From NCBI GenBank assembly GCA_902363125.1, contig CABIZD010000017.1, positions 1 through 38,540 of the forward strand: a stretch of DNA of 38,540 nucleotides, given 5' to 3'. Of the stretch, positions 15,899-23,031 are shown piece by piece; the stretch's first letter is position 1; every line of letters begins with the position of its first letter. Source of the DNA: Coriobacteriaceae bacterium. GTDB taxonomy: Bacteria; Actinomycetota; Coriobacteriia; Coriobacteriales; Coriobacteriaceae. Both the position numbers and the translations under genes were made by a program. The notes below the pieces were generated by a model, which was given only the letters and a program-made list of their open reading frames with translations, was not told the origin of the DNA and searched no databases.

Positions 15899-15934
15899 AC
15901 CACCACAAAGGGGACAGGCACCTTTGTGGTGGTT
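15899..15934. repeat. Palindromic repeat, family A, complete copy
   Basis: ACCACCACAAAGG-GGACAGGCA-CCTTTGTGGTGG, ending TT. It stands only 15 bp upstream of the GTG start of the histidine phosphatase and 31 bp past the stop of the nitroreductase, so it would be in the transcript if these genes are read together. Confidence 0.85.
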
Positions 15935-15965
15935 CACCGCCGGATCACACCGCGGCGACGCTCAG

Positions 15966-16637
15966 CTACACCAGTACGTCAGCAAGCGGGCGCTTGGGTA
16001 CGTGGTGCACCTGTGCCTCGTCGCGCCAGTAATTAATTGAGCCGTCGGGGTTGGAATCGATCGCATCGATCACCTGCGTCTCGGCCGGAACGCCAAACGC
16101 CATGATCAGCTTGAGCTCATACTTGTCGTTATCGAGCCCCATGGCATCGATCGCGTGGGGCGTAAAGGCCTTGAACATGCAGGCTGCCACCTCGGGCGTG
16201 GCGCTGCGGGCGGCGAGCATCATCGTCTGCGCGGCAATGCCCGTGTCGGCCTCGGTAATGGGAGCGGCGGGCTTACCCGGAACGGCGCGCTCGGCCAAAA
16301 TCGCGATGTAGCCGGTCGGGCGCTCGCCCTCGGCAGGACCCGGCCAATCCTTAAGCGCACCGGCCCACGCGAGCTCATCAAATACGCGCGCGCAATCCTC
16401 GGCACCGCTCACCACATGAAAACGAAGACGCTGAGCATTGGCACCACAGGGAGTCAGGTGCGCCAGCTCCGCCAGCTCAAGCAAAAGCTCACGCGGCACG
16501 CGCATGGACTCGTCAAAGCGACGGCACGTACGGGCGCGGCGAACCAACGCATCAAATGCGTTCAAGCCGAGCTTTTCGCAACCCTGCTTTGCCATCGACT
16601 CGGCGCTTACCGGCGCCGCGGGAACTGCTTCGTTCAT
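15966..16637 (-). CDS. Nitroreductase family protein
   Basis: 223 residues, an FMN-dependent NAD(P)H oxidoreductase fold acting in the cytoplasm. The FMN phosphate-binding region is VRRARTCRRFDES (about 32-44); HLTPCGANAQRLRFHVV (about 59-75) matches the SPSGxNxQPWxF segment; and ADTGIAAQTMMLAA (about 131-144) is the family's buried helix. The long acidic insert and NPDGSINYWRDEAQVHHVPKR tail are common in anaerobe members, whose substrate is usually unknown. The start is ATG at 16637 behind GGGGGT; the open frame upstream to 16805 is not supported by a ribosome binding site. Confidence 0.82.
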   Translation of the reverse strand: MNEAVPAAPVSAESMAKQGCEKLGLNAFDALVRRARTCRRFDESMRVPRELLLELAELAHLTPCGANAQRLRFHVVSGAEDCARVFDELAWAGALKDWPGPAEGERPTGYIAILAERAVPGKPAAPITEADTGIAAQTMMLAARSATPEVAACMFKAFTPHAIDAMGLDNDKYELKLIMAFGVPAETQVIDAIDSNPDGSINYWRDEAQVHHVPKRPLADVLV

Positions 16638-16872
16638 AGGGACCCCCAATACAAGCCAATTGTCCTTAGGAGAATCTAACCTAAAACGTAGGCAATAACG
16701 AACAGGGCTGCAATGTTCTACACCTGTTGAATAGAAAATCGCGACGTGGGGAACAACGGAAACAATTCGGGACCTTTGGGTTACGTTTCGCCCTCCCCGA
16801 CCCATACGCCAGCGCCTTTAAGCGATACTGGTTGTAACGATCAAGGCTTACGCCGCACGGAAAGGAGACATT

Positions 16873-17475
16873 ATGGGCATCTTTAAGAACGATGACCAAA
16901 AATCGAGCCAGTTTGGATTTGACGAGAAAAGCATGGCGGGCAAAGCCGTCAAGGCCGTACGCTGGATCTACGCCATCACGGGCGTCTTAGCACTCATTGC
17001 TGGTATCGCGCTGCTTTTTGCACCCGCCAAGTCCCTCGTCTTTTTGACGACCGTCCTGGGTTTTTACTTTGTAATCACTGCTGCCATCAGGCTGTTCACT
17101 GCCATTTTTGAGCCGCTGCTGCCCACCGGCTGGCGCGTGACGAGCATCATCTCCAACCTACTCATTATTCTGGGCGGCGTCATAATCCTGCGCAACCAGG
17201 CCTTCTCGACCGCGACGCTCACCACGATGGTGGTTATCGTGGCCGGCTTTGGCTGGATTGTCGAAGGTGTCATGTCCATTCTGGAGTCCGAGCTTTCGTC
17301 CAACCGTGCCCTCGCCATCCTGAGCGGCGCACTCTCCATCATCGCCGGCATGTTCGTGTTTATTTATCCGCTGTGGTCGGCCAAGATGCTCGTCATCTTT
17401 AGCGGCGCCGCGCTGCTGGTGTTTGGCGTAACGCTGATTGTTCGCGCTATTCAATTTGGCAAACTGGTGCACTAG
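16873..17475 (+). CDS. HdeD-like (DUF308) membrane protein
   Basis: 200 residues with six hydrophobic segments arranged as three helical pairs: WIYAITGVLALIAGIALLFAP, FLTTVLGFYFVITAAIRLF, IISNLLIILGGVIIL, MVVIVAGFGWIVEGVMSI, AILSGALSIIAGMFVF and MLVIFSGAALLVFGVTLI. The repeated G-x-x-x-I-x-x-G pattern is that of DUF308/HdeD, named for an acid-resistance membrane protein of E. coli. The N-terminus is hydrophilic and short. The start is ATG at 16873 with GGAAAGGAG upstream. Its stop codon directly abuts the start of the YaiI-like gene, so the two are translated together. Confidence 0.82.
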   Translation: MGIFKNDDQKSSQFGFDEKSMAGKAVKAVRWIYAITGVLALIAGIALLFAPAKSLVFLTTVLGFYFVITAAIRLFTAIFEPLLPTGWRVTSIISNLLIILGGVIILRNQAFSTATLTTMVVIVAGFGWIVEGVMSILESELSSNRALAILSGALSIIAGMFVFIYPLWSAKMLVIFSGAALLVFGVTLIVRAIQFGKLVH

Positions 17476-17958
17476 ATGCCGCGAACGCTCTTTATTGATG
17501 CCGACGCCTGCCCGGTCACGCGCGAGTCGATTGACTGCGCGCGGCGGGCGGGCGTCGCCGTTGTTATCGCCGGCAACAGCACGCAAAACTTGGAACGGCA
17601 CATTCGCCGCGACGACCCGCGCGATGCCGAGCACGCGCGACGCGGCTTTTGGGTCACGACGCTCGATGTGAGCGTGGGCGCCGACAGCGCCGACTTTGCC
17701 ATTGTCGAACGCCTGCAGGCGGGCGACGTAGTCGTGACGCAGGACATTGGCTTGGCGAGCATGGTGCTCGGCCGCGATGCCGCCGCAATCGGTGTGCGCG
17801 GGCGCGTCTACGACAAGGCGGCCATCGACATGCAACTGTTTATTCGCCACGAGGAAAAGAAGGTGCGCCGCGCCGGCGGACGCACTCGCGGACCGGCGGC
17901 ATTTACCAGCGAAGACCGCGCTCGCTTTAAGCGCAACCTCACCGAGCTGCTGCGCTAA
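17476..17958 (+). CDS. YaiI/YqxD family protein (DUF188)
   Basis: 160 residues, the family's normal length. The signature N-terminus FIDADACPV (6-14), the GNSTQ segment, the DSADFAIVERLQAGDVVVTQDIGLA core (about 73-97) and the basic C-terminal GGRTRGPAAFTSEDRARFKRNL are all present. The acidic residues suggest a PIN/NYN-like nuclease fold, but no activity is established for the family. There is no gap to the HdeD-like gene and no separate ribosome binding site of good quality, consistent with translational coupling. Confidence 0.9.
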   Translation: MPRTLFIDADACPVTRESIDCARRAGVAVVIAGNSTQNLERHIRRDDPRDAEHARRGFWVTTLDVSVGADSADFAIVERLQAGDVVVTQDIGLASMVLGRDAAAIGVRGRVYDKAAIDMQLFIRHEEKKVRRAGGRTRGPAAFTSEDRARFKRNLTELLR

Positions 17959-17963
17959 CCAAG

Positions 17964-18000
17964 GTAGATTTTTGGGACATGTCCGGAAATCTGCTTTTTT
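17964..18000 (+). terminator. Rho-independent terminator after the YaiI-like gene
   Basis: GTAGATTT (17964-17971) pairs with AAATCTGC (17987-17994) around an internal palindrome GGACATGTCC, followed by TTTTTT. It lies 5 bp beyond the stop codon. Confidence 0.7.
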
Positions 18001-18041
18001 GCTTTGGCGATTGACACGCATCCAACGCCCAGGTCATGGCG

Positions 18042-18091
18042 GTAGATTTTACGGCATGCCCCAGTTTTTACGGCATGCCCCAAGCATCTAC
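18042..18091. repeat. Tandem 17-mer flanked by GTAGAT/ATCTAC
   Basis: TTTTACGGCATGCCCCA occurs at 18047-18063 and 18066-18082 (19-bp period, with the core CGGCATGCC itself near-palindromic). The pair is bracketed by GTAGAT (18042) and ATCTAC (18086). It lies between the convergent YaiI-like gene and exporter gene. Confidence 0.6.
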
Positions 18092-19180
18092 TTAGAGGCC
18101 AAAGGCAGAAAGGATAAGACCCCAGCCCGCACCGATGACGTACATCATGATCAGGAACAGGACGTTTTCGCGGGCGCTGCGGTTGGTGCGGAACAGCACC
18201 AGGTAGCCCACACCGGCAGAGATGAGCGTGCCGGCGAGCATCGGGGCCAGCTGCAGCGCGCCTTCCAGGTACAGTTGCGTGATGACGACGCTGGCCGAGC
18301 AGTTGGGAATCAGGCCGACGAGCGCCGAGCCCAGGACCGCAAGCGTCTCGTTGCCGCGCAGGAACTGCTCGATTGCGGACTCGCCGAACGACTCGAGCAC
18401 GGCGACCAGAATCAGCGTCACCAGAAAAATGAATACCGAGACCTGCACGGTGTGCGAAATCGCGCTGCGTATGATCGACAGGACAGGCGTCCCTTCGTGG
18501 GAGTGGGAGTGACCGTGGCCATCATGGTGTTCATGCTCGCCCTCATGACCGTGATCGTGGCCATGTCCGTGGTCGTGCTCGTCCTCGTCTTCATCACAAC
18601 CGCAATGGTCGCGCTCGCACAGCTCGTGGATGTGGTCGGCGCTCACGCCCGCCTCGGCCACCTCGTCGATGATGTCACCGCCAGTGTGGTCGTCGTGCGC
18701 GCAGTTCACGTGGGCCGGGTTGGCCGCGGTTCCCAGCACGGTGCGGCGAATCGCCGCATGCGCGCGAGCGTTACGACGCAGGCCGCGAATGGCGGCGTCC
18801 ACGATAAAGCCCGTGACCAGCGCGATCAGTGCCTTCGAAGCCAAAAGCATCGCCATGGTCTGCACGGGCACCTGCTCGGCGAGCAACAGCGGCAGCATCT
18901 CATCGGAGGTCGAAAGGAACACCGCCACCAACGTACCCAAGGTCACGACACGACCGGCATACAGCGTGGCCGCCATTGCCGAAAAGCCGCACTGCGGCAC
19001 CATGCCCAGCAACGAGCCAACCACGGGGCCCGCGGCTCCGGCACGCTTGATGGCGCCGTTAACGCGGTTGCCCGCAACATGTTCGAGCGTCTCGAGGGCC
19101 AGATACGTCACCAACAAAAACGGCACCAGCGAGAGCGTGTCCTTGCCGGCGTCGAGCAGAATATCAATCAACAAACCCAT
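18092..19180 (-). CDS. Putative 10-TM heavy-metal exporter (ArsP_2 / putative Mn transporter family)
   Basis: 362 residues in two pseudo-symmetric halves. Each half has a matching signature: LLGMVPQCGFSAMAATLYAG in the first and LVGLIPNCSASVVITQLYLEG in the second. Between them (about 165-230) is a soluble loop that is extremely rich in His, Asp and Glu, including HDHGHGHDHGHEGEH, which probably binds divalent metal ions. The pattern is that of the PF11449-type family, called arsenic efflux or manganese transporter in annotation, with little experimental support for either. The start is ATG at 19180, with AAAGGTTCC upstream. The promoter side carries CCTAG/CTAGG motifs. Confidence 0.75.
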   Translation of the reverse strand: MGLLIDILLDAGKDTLSLVPFLLVTYLALETLEHVAGNRVNGAIKRAGAAGPVVGSLLGMVPQCGFSAMAATLYAGRVVTLGTLVAVFLSTSDEMLPLLLAEQVPVQTMAMLLASKALIALVTGFIVDAAIRGLRRNARAHAAIRRTVLGTAANPAHVNCAHDDHTGGDIIDEVAEAGVSADHIHELCERDHCGCDEDEDEHDHGHGHDHGHEGEHEHHDGHGHSHSHEGTPVLSIIRSAISHTVQVSVFIFLVTLILVAVLESFGESAIEQFLRGNETLAVLGSALVGLIPNCSASVVITQLYLEGALQLAPMLAGTLISAGVGYLVLFRTNRSARENVLFLIMMYVIGAGWGLILSAFGL

Positions 19181-19223
19181 GACGGATGGAACCTTTCGTG
19201 TCTTTCGGCAGCATTGTAAAAGT

Positions 19224-19259
19224 CCTAGCGGTCAACTAGGGTATTGTAGTTATCCTAGG
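19224..19259 (-). promoter_or_regulatory. CCTAG inverted repeats upstream of the metal exporter
   Basis: CCTAG (19224-19228) and CTAGG (19236-19240) form an inverted repeat across 7 bases, and a perfect CCTAGG follows at 19254-19259. They lie 44-79 bp upstream of the exporter start and could be metalloregulator sites. No clear -10/-35 pair was found. Confidence 0.35.
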
Positions 19260-19352
19260 CGCGATGCCAATAGTTGCCCATGGTAAACTATCATCTCGCC
19301 ACATCTTAATGACTCAAAGCCGCACGACGCGGCCCATCCAAGGAGCAGTTAT

Positions 19353-20321
19353 ATGAACGTTTCACAAGCACTCGAATACGAGCGCCAGCCGTTTATTCCC
19401 ATGTTTATCTATGGCGATCATGGCGCCATGGAGTCCGAGCGCCAGAAGGGCGAAGAGGCCCTTAAGGTGCTCGAAACCGAGTACTTTACCGCCGAGGGCG
19501 ACCCCAGCTTCGACTTTGCCACCGTGCGCGACCTGGCTGACCGCAACCGCGACCTGTGCGACCAGATTGGCGAGGCGCGCCTGCGCAACGTGACGCCCGC
19601 GACGCTTTCGCGCGGTCTGTCCGACGCCGACACCTGCGCCGCCATCGGCAAGATGCAAAAGCGCACCGCCGCGTCCGTCATGCGCGAGATCCGCGGCGAC
19701 CGCGACGCGCTCGGCGTGGCGTACGCCCGCAAGCCTATCCAAGGCACAGTGCTCGGCATCGACATCGAGACCACCGGCCGTGCACCCGAGCGCGGCTACA
19801 TCATCAACGTGGGCTGGGAGATCATGGAGCTCACCAGCGACGCCGTCCCGCACGACGCCGAGGCACACTACTGCGGCCTGCCCGATATCTACCGCGGCGA
19901 GGATGTGCCGCTGTCGAATATCCACCACATCACCTGGGACGACATCGACGGCAAAACGCCCTTCCGCGAGAACAAAGAGCTGCAAAAGCAGCTGCTCAAG
20001 CTTATGAAGAAGTACCCGTACATGGCACACAACGCCGCCTTTGAGGACAGCTGGTTCAAGATCCACCTGGACGGCTACGCCGAGGCACGCCGCGCCGGCA
20101 AGATCATCGTCATCGATTCGCGCCAGATCTGCCGCAGCTTGGACGCCGACGTGCGCTCGCTCCCCCGCGAGTCCGCGCCCGCCGCGCTCGAGAACTGGGC
20201 GCGCCGCCGTGGCACCCTCGCCGCCGACGCCAACGAGCAGCACCTGGGCCTCGACGACACCGACCTCATGCTCCGCACCGTCCAAGCCGAGTTCAACCTC
20301 AAGAACCTGTTTGACAAGTAG
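19353..20321 (+). CDS. DnaQ-fold 3'-5' exonuclease domain protein
   Basis: 322 residues. The DEDDh exonuclease site is complete: GIDIET (D136, E138), AHNAAFEDSWF (D232) and HLGLDDTD (H297, D302). The first 125 residues are a helical domain I do not recognise (segment RDLADRNRDLCDQIGEARLRN), so this is not a plain DNA polymerase III epsilon subunit. The role could be DNA proofreading or repair, or RNA trimming. The start is ATG at 19353 with AAGGAG upstream. It is a single-gene unit between the divergent exporter and the AT-rich island. Confidence 0.8.
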   Translation: MNVSQALEYERQPFIPMFIYGDHGAMESERQKGEEALKVLETEYFTAEGDPSFDFATVRDLADRNRDLCDQIGEARLRNVTPATLSRGLSDADTCAAIGKMQKRTAASVMREIRGDRDALGVAYARKPIQGTVLGIDIETTGRAPERGYIINVGWEIMELTSDAVPHDAEAHYCGLPDIYRGEDVPLSNIHHITWDDIDGKTPFRENKELQKQLLKLMKKYPYMAHNAAFEDSWFKIHLDGYAEARRAGKIIVIDSRQICRSLDADVRSLPRESAPAALENWARRRGTLAADANEQHLGLDDTDLMLRTVQAEFNLKNLFDK

Positions 20322-20672
20322 AAACGTCTACGACAAACTCCGGCGTAGATCACGGGCGGCCTCGCAGCGGGAAACCCCGCAGCGGGGCCGCCCTACGTTC
20401 CACAAATAAACCTGCCATCACAAATTCTGAACACTCATTGCGAACGATTTCGGCCAATTCCCGACACGTAATTCGTTGTCGGATGGTGATGCATCACTAT
20501 CAAATGTGCAGCAATTGAGTATTTCTATGCTATAGCCGAGCTGCGAAAACGTTTATTTAGGGCATACCAACTCATAATTGCGTCAAGCTTTTGGACAGCA
20601 TTTGGTTAGACCTCTAAAACGGCTTTTCCACTCAGCGCCGTCAACACGGCATTAGCTGACACGATATATACC
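20322..20672. other. Intergenic region, start of the AT-rich island
   Basis: Beyond the hairpin at 20354-20393, composition becomes visibly more AT-rich from about 20400. A short inverted repeat CCGACA/TGTCGG is at 20461-20482. The segment GTGCAGCAATTGAGTATT (20506-20523) resembles GTGCAAAATTGCGAGTATT (21895-21913) on the far side of the next gene. No RNA gene or convincing promoter was seen; the GATATATA just before the ATG at 20673 is the only candidate -10. Confidence 0.4.
20354..20393 (+). terminator. GC-rich hairpin after the exonuclease gene
   Basis: GGGCGGCC (20354-20361) pairs with GGCCGCCC (20386-20393), with an inner GCGGG/CCCGC stem. There is no T run after it, so termination is uncertain. 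Confidence 0.45.
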
Positions 20673-21864
20673 ATGAGTATCGTATTGTCACATACCACTG
20701 CAAAAGCGGTCTACCAGGCCGCGCATTCGGTGTCTGCGAAAGGCATCGAGTCCTGTAACCCTACCGCGATTTACGAATCATGTCCCACCGTAACGCTCCT
20801 TGACGCAGCCGCAGAATGGCTCACCAAACATGATGTTTCCCTCGATGCAAATGATTGCCTCGAGGTGATGGTGTTTCATCGCAGGAATGCGCGCTATGCA
20901 ATGAACTGTCAATGCCACGTGTCTTCAAAACGATTCTCGAACTCACGCTTTATAGAGCTCAAAGATGGCATCTTCATTGTTGGCGTTGAGCTTTGCGCAC
21001 TTCAGGCCGCCACCTATCTTTCTTTTCGCGAACTAGTGGAGTACTACTTTGAACTGTGCGGCGCTTATTCCCTTGGAACCGACTCTTCCACCTCCTATAC
21101 CGAGCGTTTCGCGCTCACCTCGACCGAGAGGTTAAAGCAGTTCTTTAATTCCATTACCAGATGCGACGGTCTGGCCCTTGCCCGAAAGGCGATCCAATGT
21201 GTACGCGACGGATGCCGGTCTCCCATGGAAACGGCATTTGTCATGATGCTAACGCTGCCCAAAAGCGAAGGAGGGCTTGGTATTAAGGGAATTGAGACCG
21301 ATTACGAGGTGCAGGTCACCACTGCCGCAAAGAATCTCACGAGACGCAAAAAGTTCTTTATGGATGCGTATCTAAAGAAATCTCGCACAGACATTGAATA
21401 CAACGGTTTTTTATCATGACGCGGAAGAAGACCGCGTCATCGATGAGGAGCGCAAGAATGCACTTGCGTCCATGGGGTACGGAATCATCACCGTCAGCCG
21501 TTATTCCTTTATGCATGCCAGCTCTTTTGTTAGGGTCATGGAAGCAATCCAGCGGAAAGAGGGCGTACGCCCCTCGCGTCTGCCAAAAGACTTTCAAATC
21601 ATGCAAGAGGACCTGAGACAGTTTGTGCTCAGAAGGTTTATAGAAGAGAAAAAGCAAATTCAGAAGCAGCTTCGCCAGGATTCCGAAGAGCGTCAACGAA
21701 TCGACCTCGAAAAAGCAACGCTCGAAGGCATCACGCTGGATGACCCGACAATTAATGAAGTTACAGCAATCGATGACATGCAGACAGTCGAATCCGACAG
21801 CCCATCATTTGCCCAAACAAGCAGCCTCGCGCCCGAGGGCAGGATCTTCGGGGCCGGAAGCTAG
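20673..21864 (+). pseudogene. Vsr/DUF559-like nuclease-domain protein split by a frameshift
   Basis: Reading from ATG at 20673 stops at 21419 after 248 residues. The continuation is in the next frame and runs to 21864. Removing one T from the T6 run at 21407-21412 joins them into about 396 residues, reading DIEYNGFYHDAEEDRVIDEERKN in pieces across the joint. This pattern (RSPMETAF, then DAYLKKSRTDIEYNG, then DEERKNALASMGYGIITVSR) is that of Coriobacteriia proteins with a helical AbiEi-like N-terminal part and a C-terminal PD-(D/E)xK nuclease-like domain. A long charged coiled-coil tail follows. There is no ribosome binding site before the ATG, and base use is AT-richer than neighbours, suggesting transfer. 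It may be a true pseudogene, a sequencing error, or phase-variable. Confidence 0.6.
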
Positions 21865-22209
21865 ACCGGCTAACAAGGTGGGCACCTTAGCGACGTGCAA
21901 AATTGCGAGTATTCAGCAGAGCCGGGTGTCTATCACCCTCGAGTGGATCCAAATGTGAAGCGAAATCACTCTTGCGTGAGGGCGTTAGGCAACATTTGAG
22001 GAAGAACTCATCGGATTAACACCCTAAGATAACTCTTGAACTGCATTATATGGCCTGCAATAAATTAACGGACCCCCTATCGTTACAGAATACTCCAATT
22101 TTTGCACGGCTCAGGGGCACCCACCCCGGCATCGGCTATCAAAACCGCTCACTCCGGGATCTCGTCCACTATTCCCCATCATTTTGTGCAACGAATTACC
22201 TGAACGTCA
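21865..22209. other. Intergenic region downstream of the split nuclease gene
   Basis: AT-rich. It holds two small hairpins, AAGGTG/CACCTT (21875-21888) and GGGTG/CACCC (21924-21938), neither with a T tail, and the sequence related to the upstream flank at 21895-21913. No open reading frame with native codon use and no RNA gene were recognised. The metal operon promoter begins at 22210. Confidence 0.4.
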
Positions 22210-22237
22210 TTGACATATGAACATACACTCATATAAT
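22210..22237 (+). promoter_or_regulatory. Consensus sigma-70 promoter of the metal-efflux operon
   Basis: A perfect TTGACA (22210-22215) and a perfect TATAAT (22232-22237) are spaced by 16 bp. The spacer is filled by the first ArsR operator, so a bound repressor would block RNA polymerase directly. Start of transcription is expected near 22244. Confidence 0.88.
22216..22233 (+). promoter_or_regulatory. ArsR/SmtB operator 1
   Basis: TATGAacatacacTCATA, the 5-8-5 inverted repeat typical of CadC/SmtB-type sites, lies within the promoter spacer and overlaps the start of the -10 box. Confidence 0.8.
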
Positions 22238-22250
22238 TGGAAGCAAGTTA

Positions 22251-22268
22251 TATGAGCGCATGTTCATA
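22251..22268 (+). promoter_or_regulatory. ArsR/SmtB operator 2
   Basis: TATGAgcgcatgtTCATA lies just after the expected transcription start and before the ribosome binding site (GAAAGGA). It differs from operator 3 at 22990 by two bases. Confidence 0.8.
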
Positions 22269-22283
22269 TGAAAGGATATTGCA

Positions 22284-22649
22284 ATGAGCATCCGCGTTGA
22301 TGAAACGAAACCCGACATCGAGGCCACCGAACCCGCGATCCCCACCACCTGCTCGCCCGAGGACCTTCCCGACGAGGAGCTTCTCTACGACCTCGCCGAC
22401 CTGTTCAAGGTCTTCAGCGACACCACGCGCATCAAGATCCTCTATGCCCTCATGGGCCGCGAGCTCTGCGTGGCAGACATCGCCGAAGCGACCGAAACCT
22501 CGCAGTCGGCAGTATCGCACCAGCTGCGCACGCTTAAGCAGTCGCACCTGGTCAAGTTCCGCCGCGACGGCCGCAACATCCTCTACTCGCTTGCCGACGA
22601 TCACGTCTACACCATGCTCAACCAGGGCATGAGTCATATCTGCGAATAG
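22284..22649 (+). CDS. ArsR/SmtB family zinc/cadmium-responsive repressor
   Basis: 121 residues. The winged helix includes ELCVADIAEATETSQSAVSHQLRTLKQ (about 60-86, recognition helix SQSAVSHQLRTL). The C-terminal helix carries D105-x-H107-x10-H118-x2-E121, exactly the spacing of the alpha5 metal site of SmtB, which binds Zn(II). Only one Cys lies in ELCV and the N-terminal arm has one (C23), so a CadC-type alpha3N site is not complete. The protein should release DNA when it binds Zn or Cd. Start is ATG at 22284 behind GAAAGGA. It heads the operon and has two operators at its own promoter, giving autoregulation. Confidence 0.9.
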   Translation: MSIRVDETKPDIEATEPAIPTTCSPEDLPDEELLYDLADLFKVFSDTTRIKILYALMGRELCVADIAEATETSQSAVSHQLRTLKQSHLVKFRRDGRNILYSLADDHVYTMLNQGMSHICE

Positions 22650-22712
22650 CAACCAACCACGGTACCAGCGCGGGCTGCACCCAAGCCGCAAATACAGAGA
22701 AAGGAACCCACC

Positions 22713-22931
22713 ATGAAAAAGCAGTTTAAGCTCGACGAGATCGACTGCGCCAACTGTGCGCGCGAGCTTCAGGACGAGCTGGCCAAGCTCGAGGGCGTCA
22801 AATCCGTGTCCGTCAACTTTATGACCCAGAAGTTGACGCTCGAGGCCGATGACGCCGAGTTCGACGAGGTGCTCAACCGCGTTGTAGAGTTTACGGCCGA
22901 CGCCGAGCCGGACTGCGAGATCATTCTCTAG
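22713..22931 (+). CDS. Free-standing heavy-metal-associated (HMA) domain protein
   Basis: 72 residues, one ferredoxin-like HMA domain. The metal loop is DCANCA (C12, C15), lacking the Met of copper chaperones (MxCxxC), and with an Asp before the first Cys as in ZntA/CadA N-terminal domains (GxDCxxC). EGVKSVSVNFMTQKLTLE is the typical second strand region. It probably passes Zn or Cd to the ATPase encoded next, which has no HMA domain of its own. The start is ATG at 22713 with AGAAAGGAA upstream. It lies 63 bp after the repressor gene. Confidence 0.88.
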   Translation: MKKQFKLDEIDCANCARELQDELAKLEGVKSVSVNFMTQKLTLEADDAEFDEVLNRVVEFTADAEPDCEIIL

Positions 22932-22952
22932 CCCAGGTTTACGCCAACCTGC

Positions 22953-22975
22953 AAGGCCGCGCTTGCCGCGGCCTT
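22953..22975 (+). terminator. Hairpin between the HMA gene and the ATPase gene
   Basis: AAGGCCGCG (22953-22961) and CGCGGCCTT (22967-22975) form a perfect 9-bp stem with a 5-base loop. There is no T run, so it may act as an attenuator or RNA-stability element that sets ATPase expression apart from the first two genes. Confidence 0.4.
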
Positions 22976-22989
22976 TGCTCGCGAAATTG

Positions 22990-23007
22990 TATGAGCGAGT
23001 GTTCATA
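22990..23007 (+). promoter_or_regulatory. ArsR/SmtB operator 3, upstream of the ATPase
   Basis: TATGAgcgagtgtTCATA matches operator 2 at 16 of 18 positions. It lies 24 bp before the ATPase start, suggesting a second repressible promoter inside the operon or a roadblock. No strong -10/-35 was recognised around it. Confidence 0.75.
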
Positions 23008-23031
23008 CATTCAAATGGGAGGATACGAGTC

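Noticed and set aside
21416..21616. Product of -1 slippage at T_TTT_TTA in the nuclease gene
   Set aside because: The -1 frame gives an Arg/Ser-rich sequence of non-native composition that ends after about 66 codons, whereas the conserved continuation lies in the other frame.
21394..21864. Second half of the split nuclease gene as an independent gene starting at TTG
   Set aside because: No ribosome binding site, and its first residues complete the nuclease-like motif of the upstream part, so it is better read as one broken gene.
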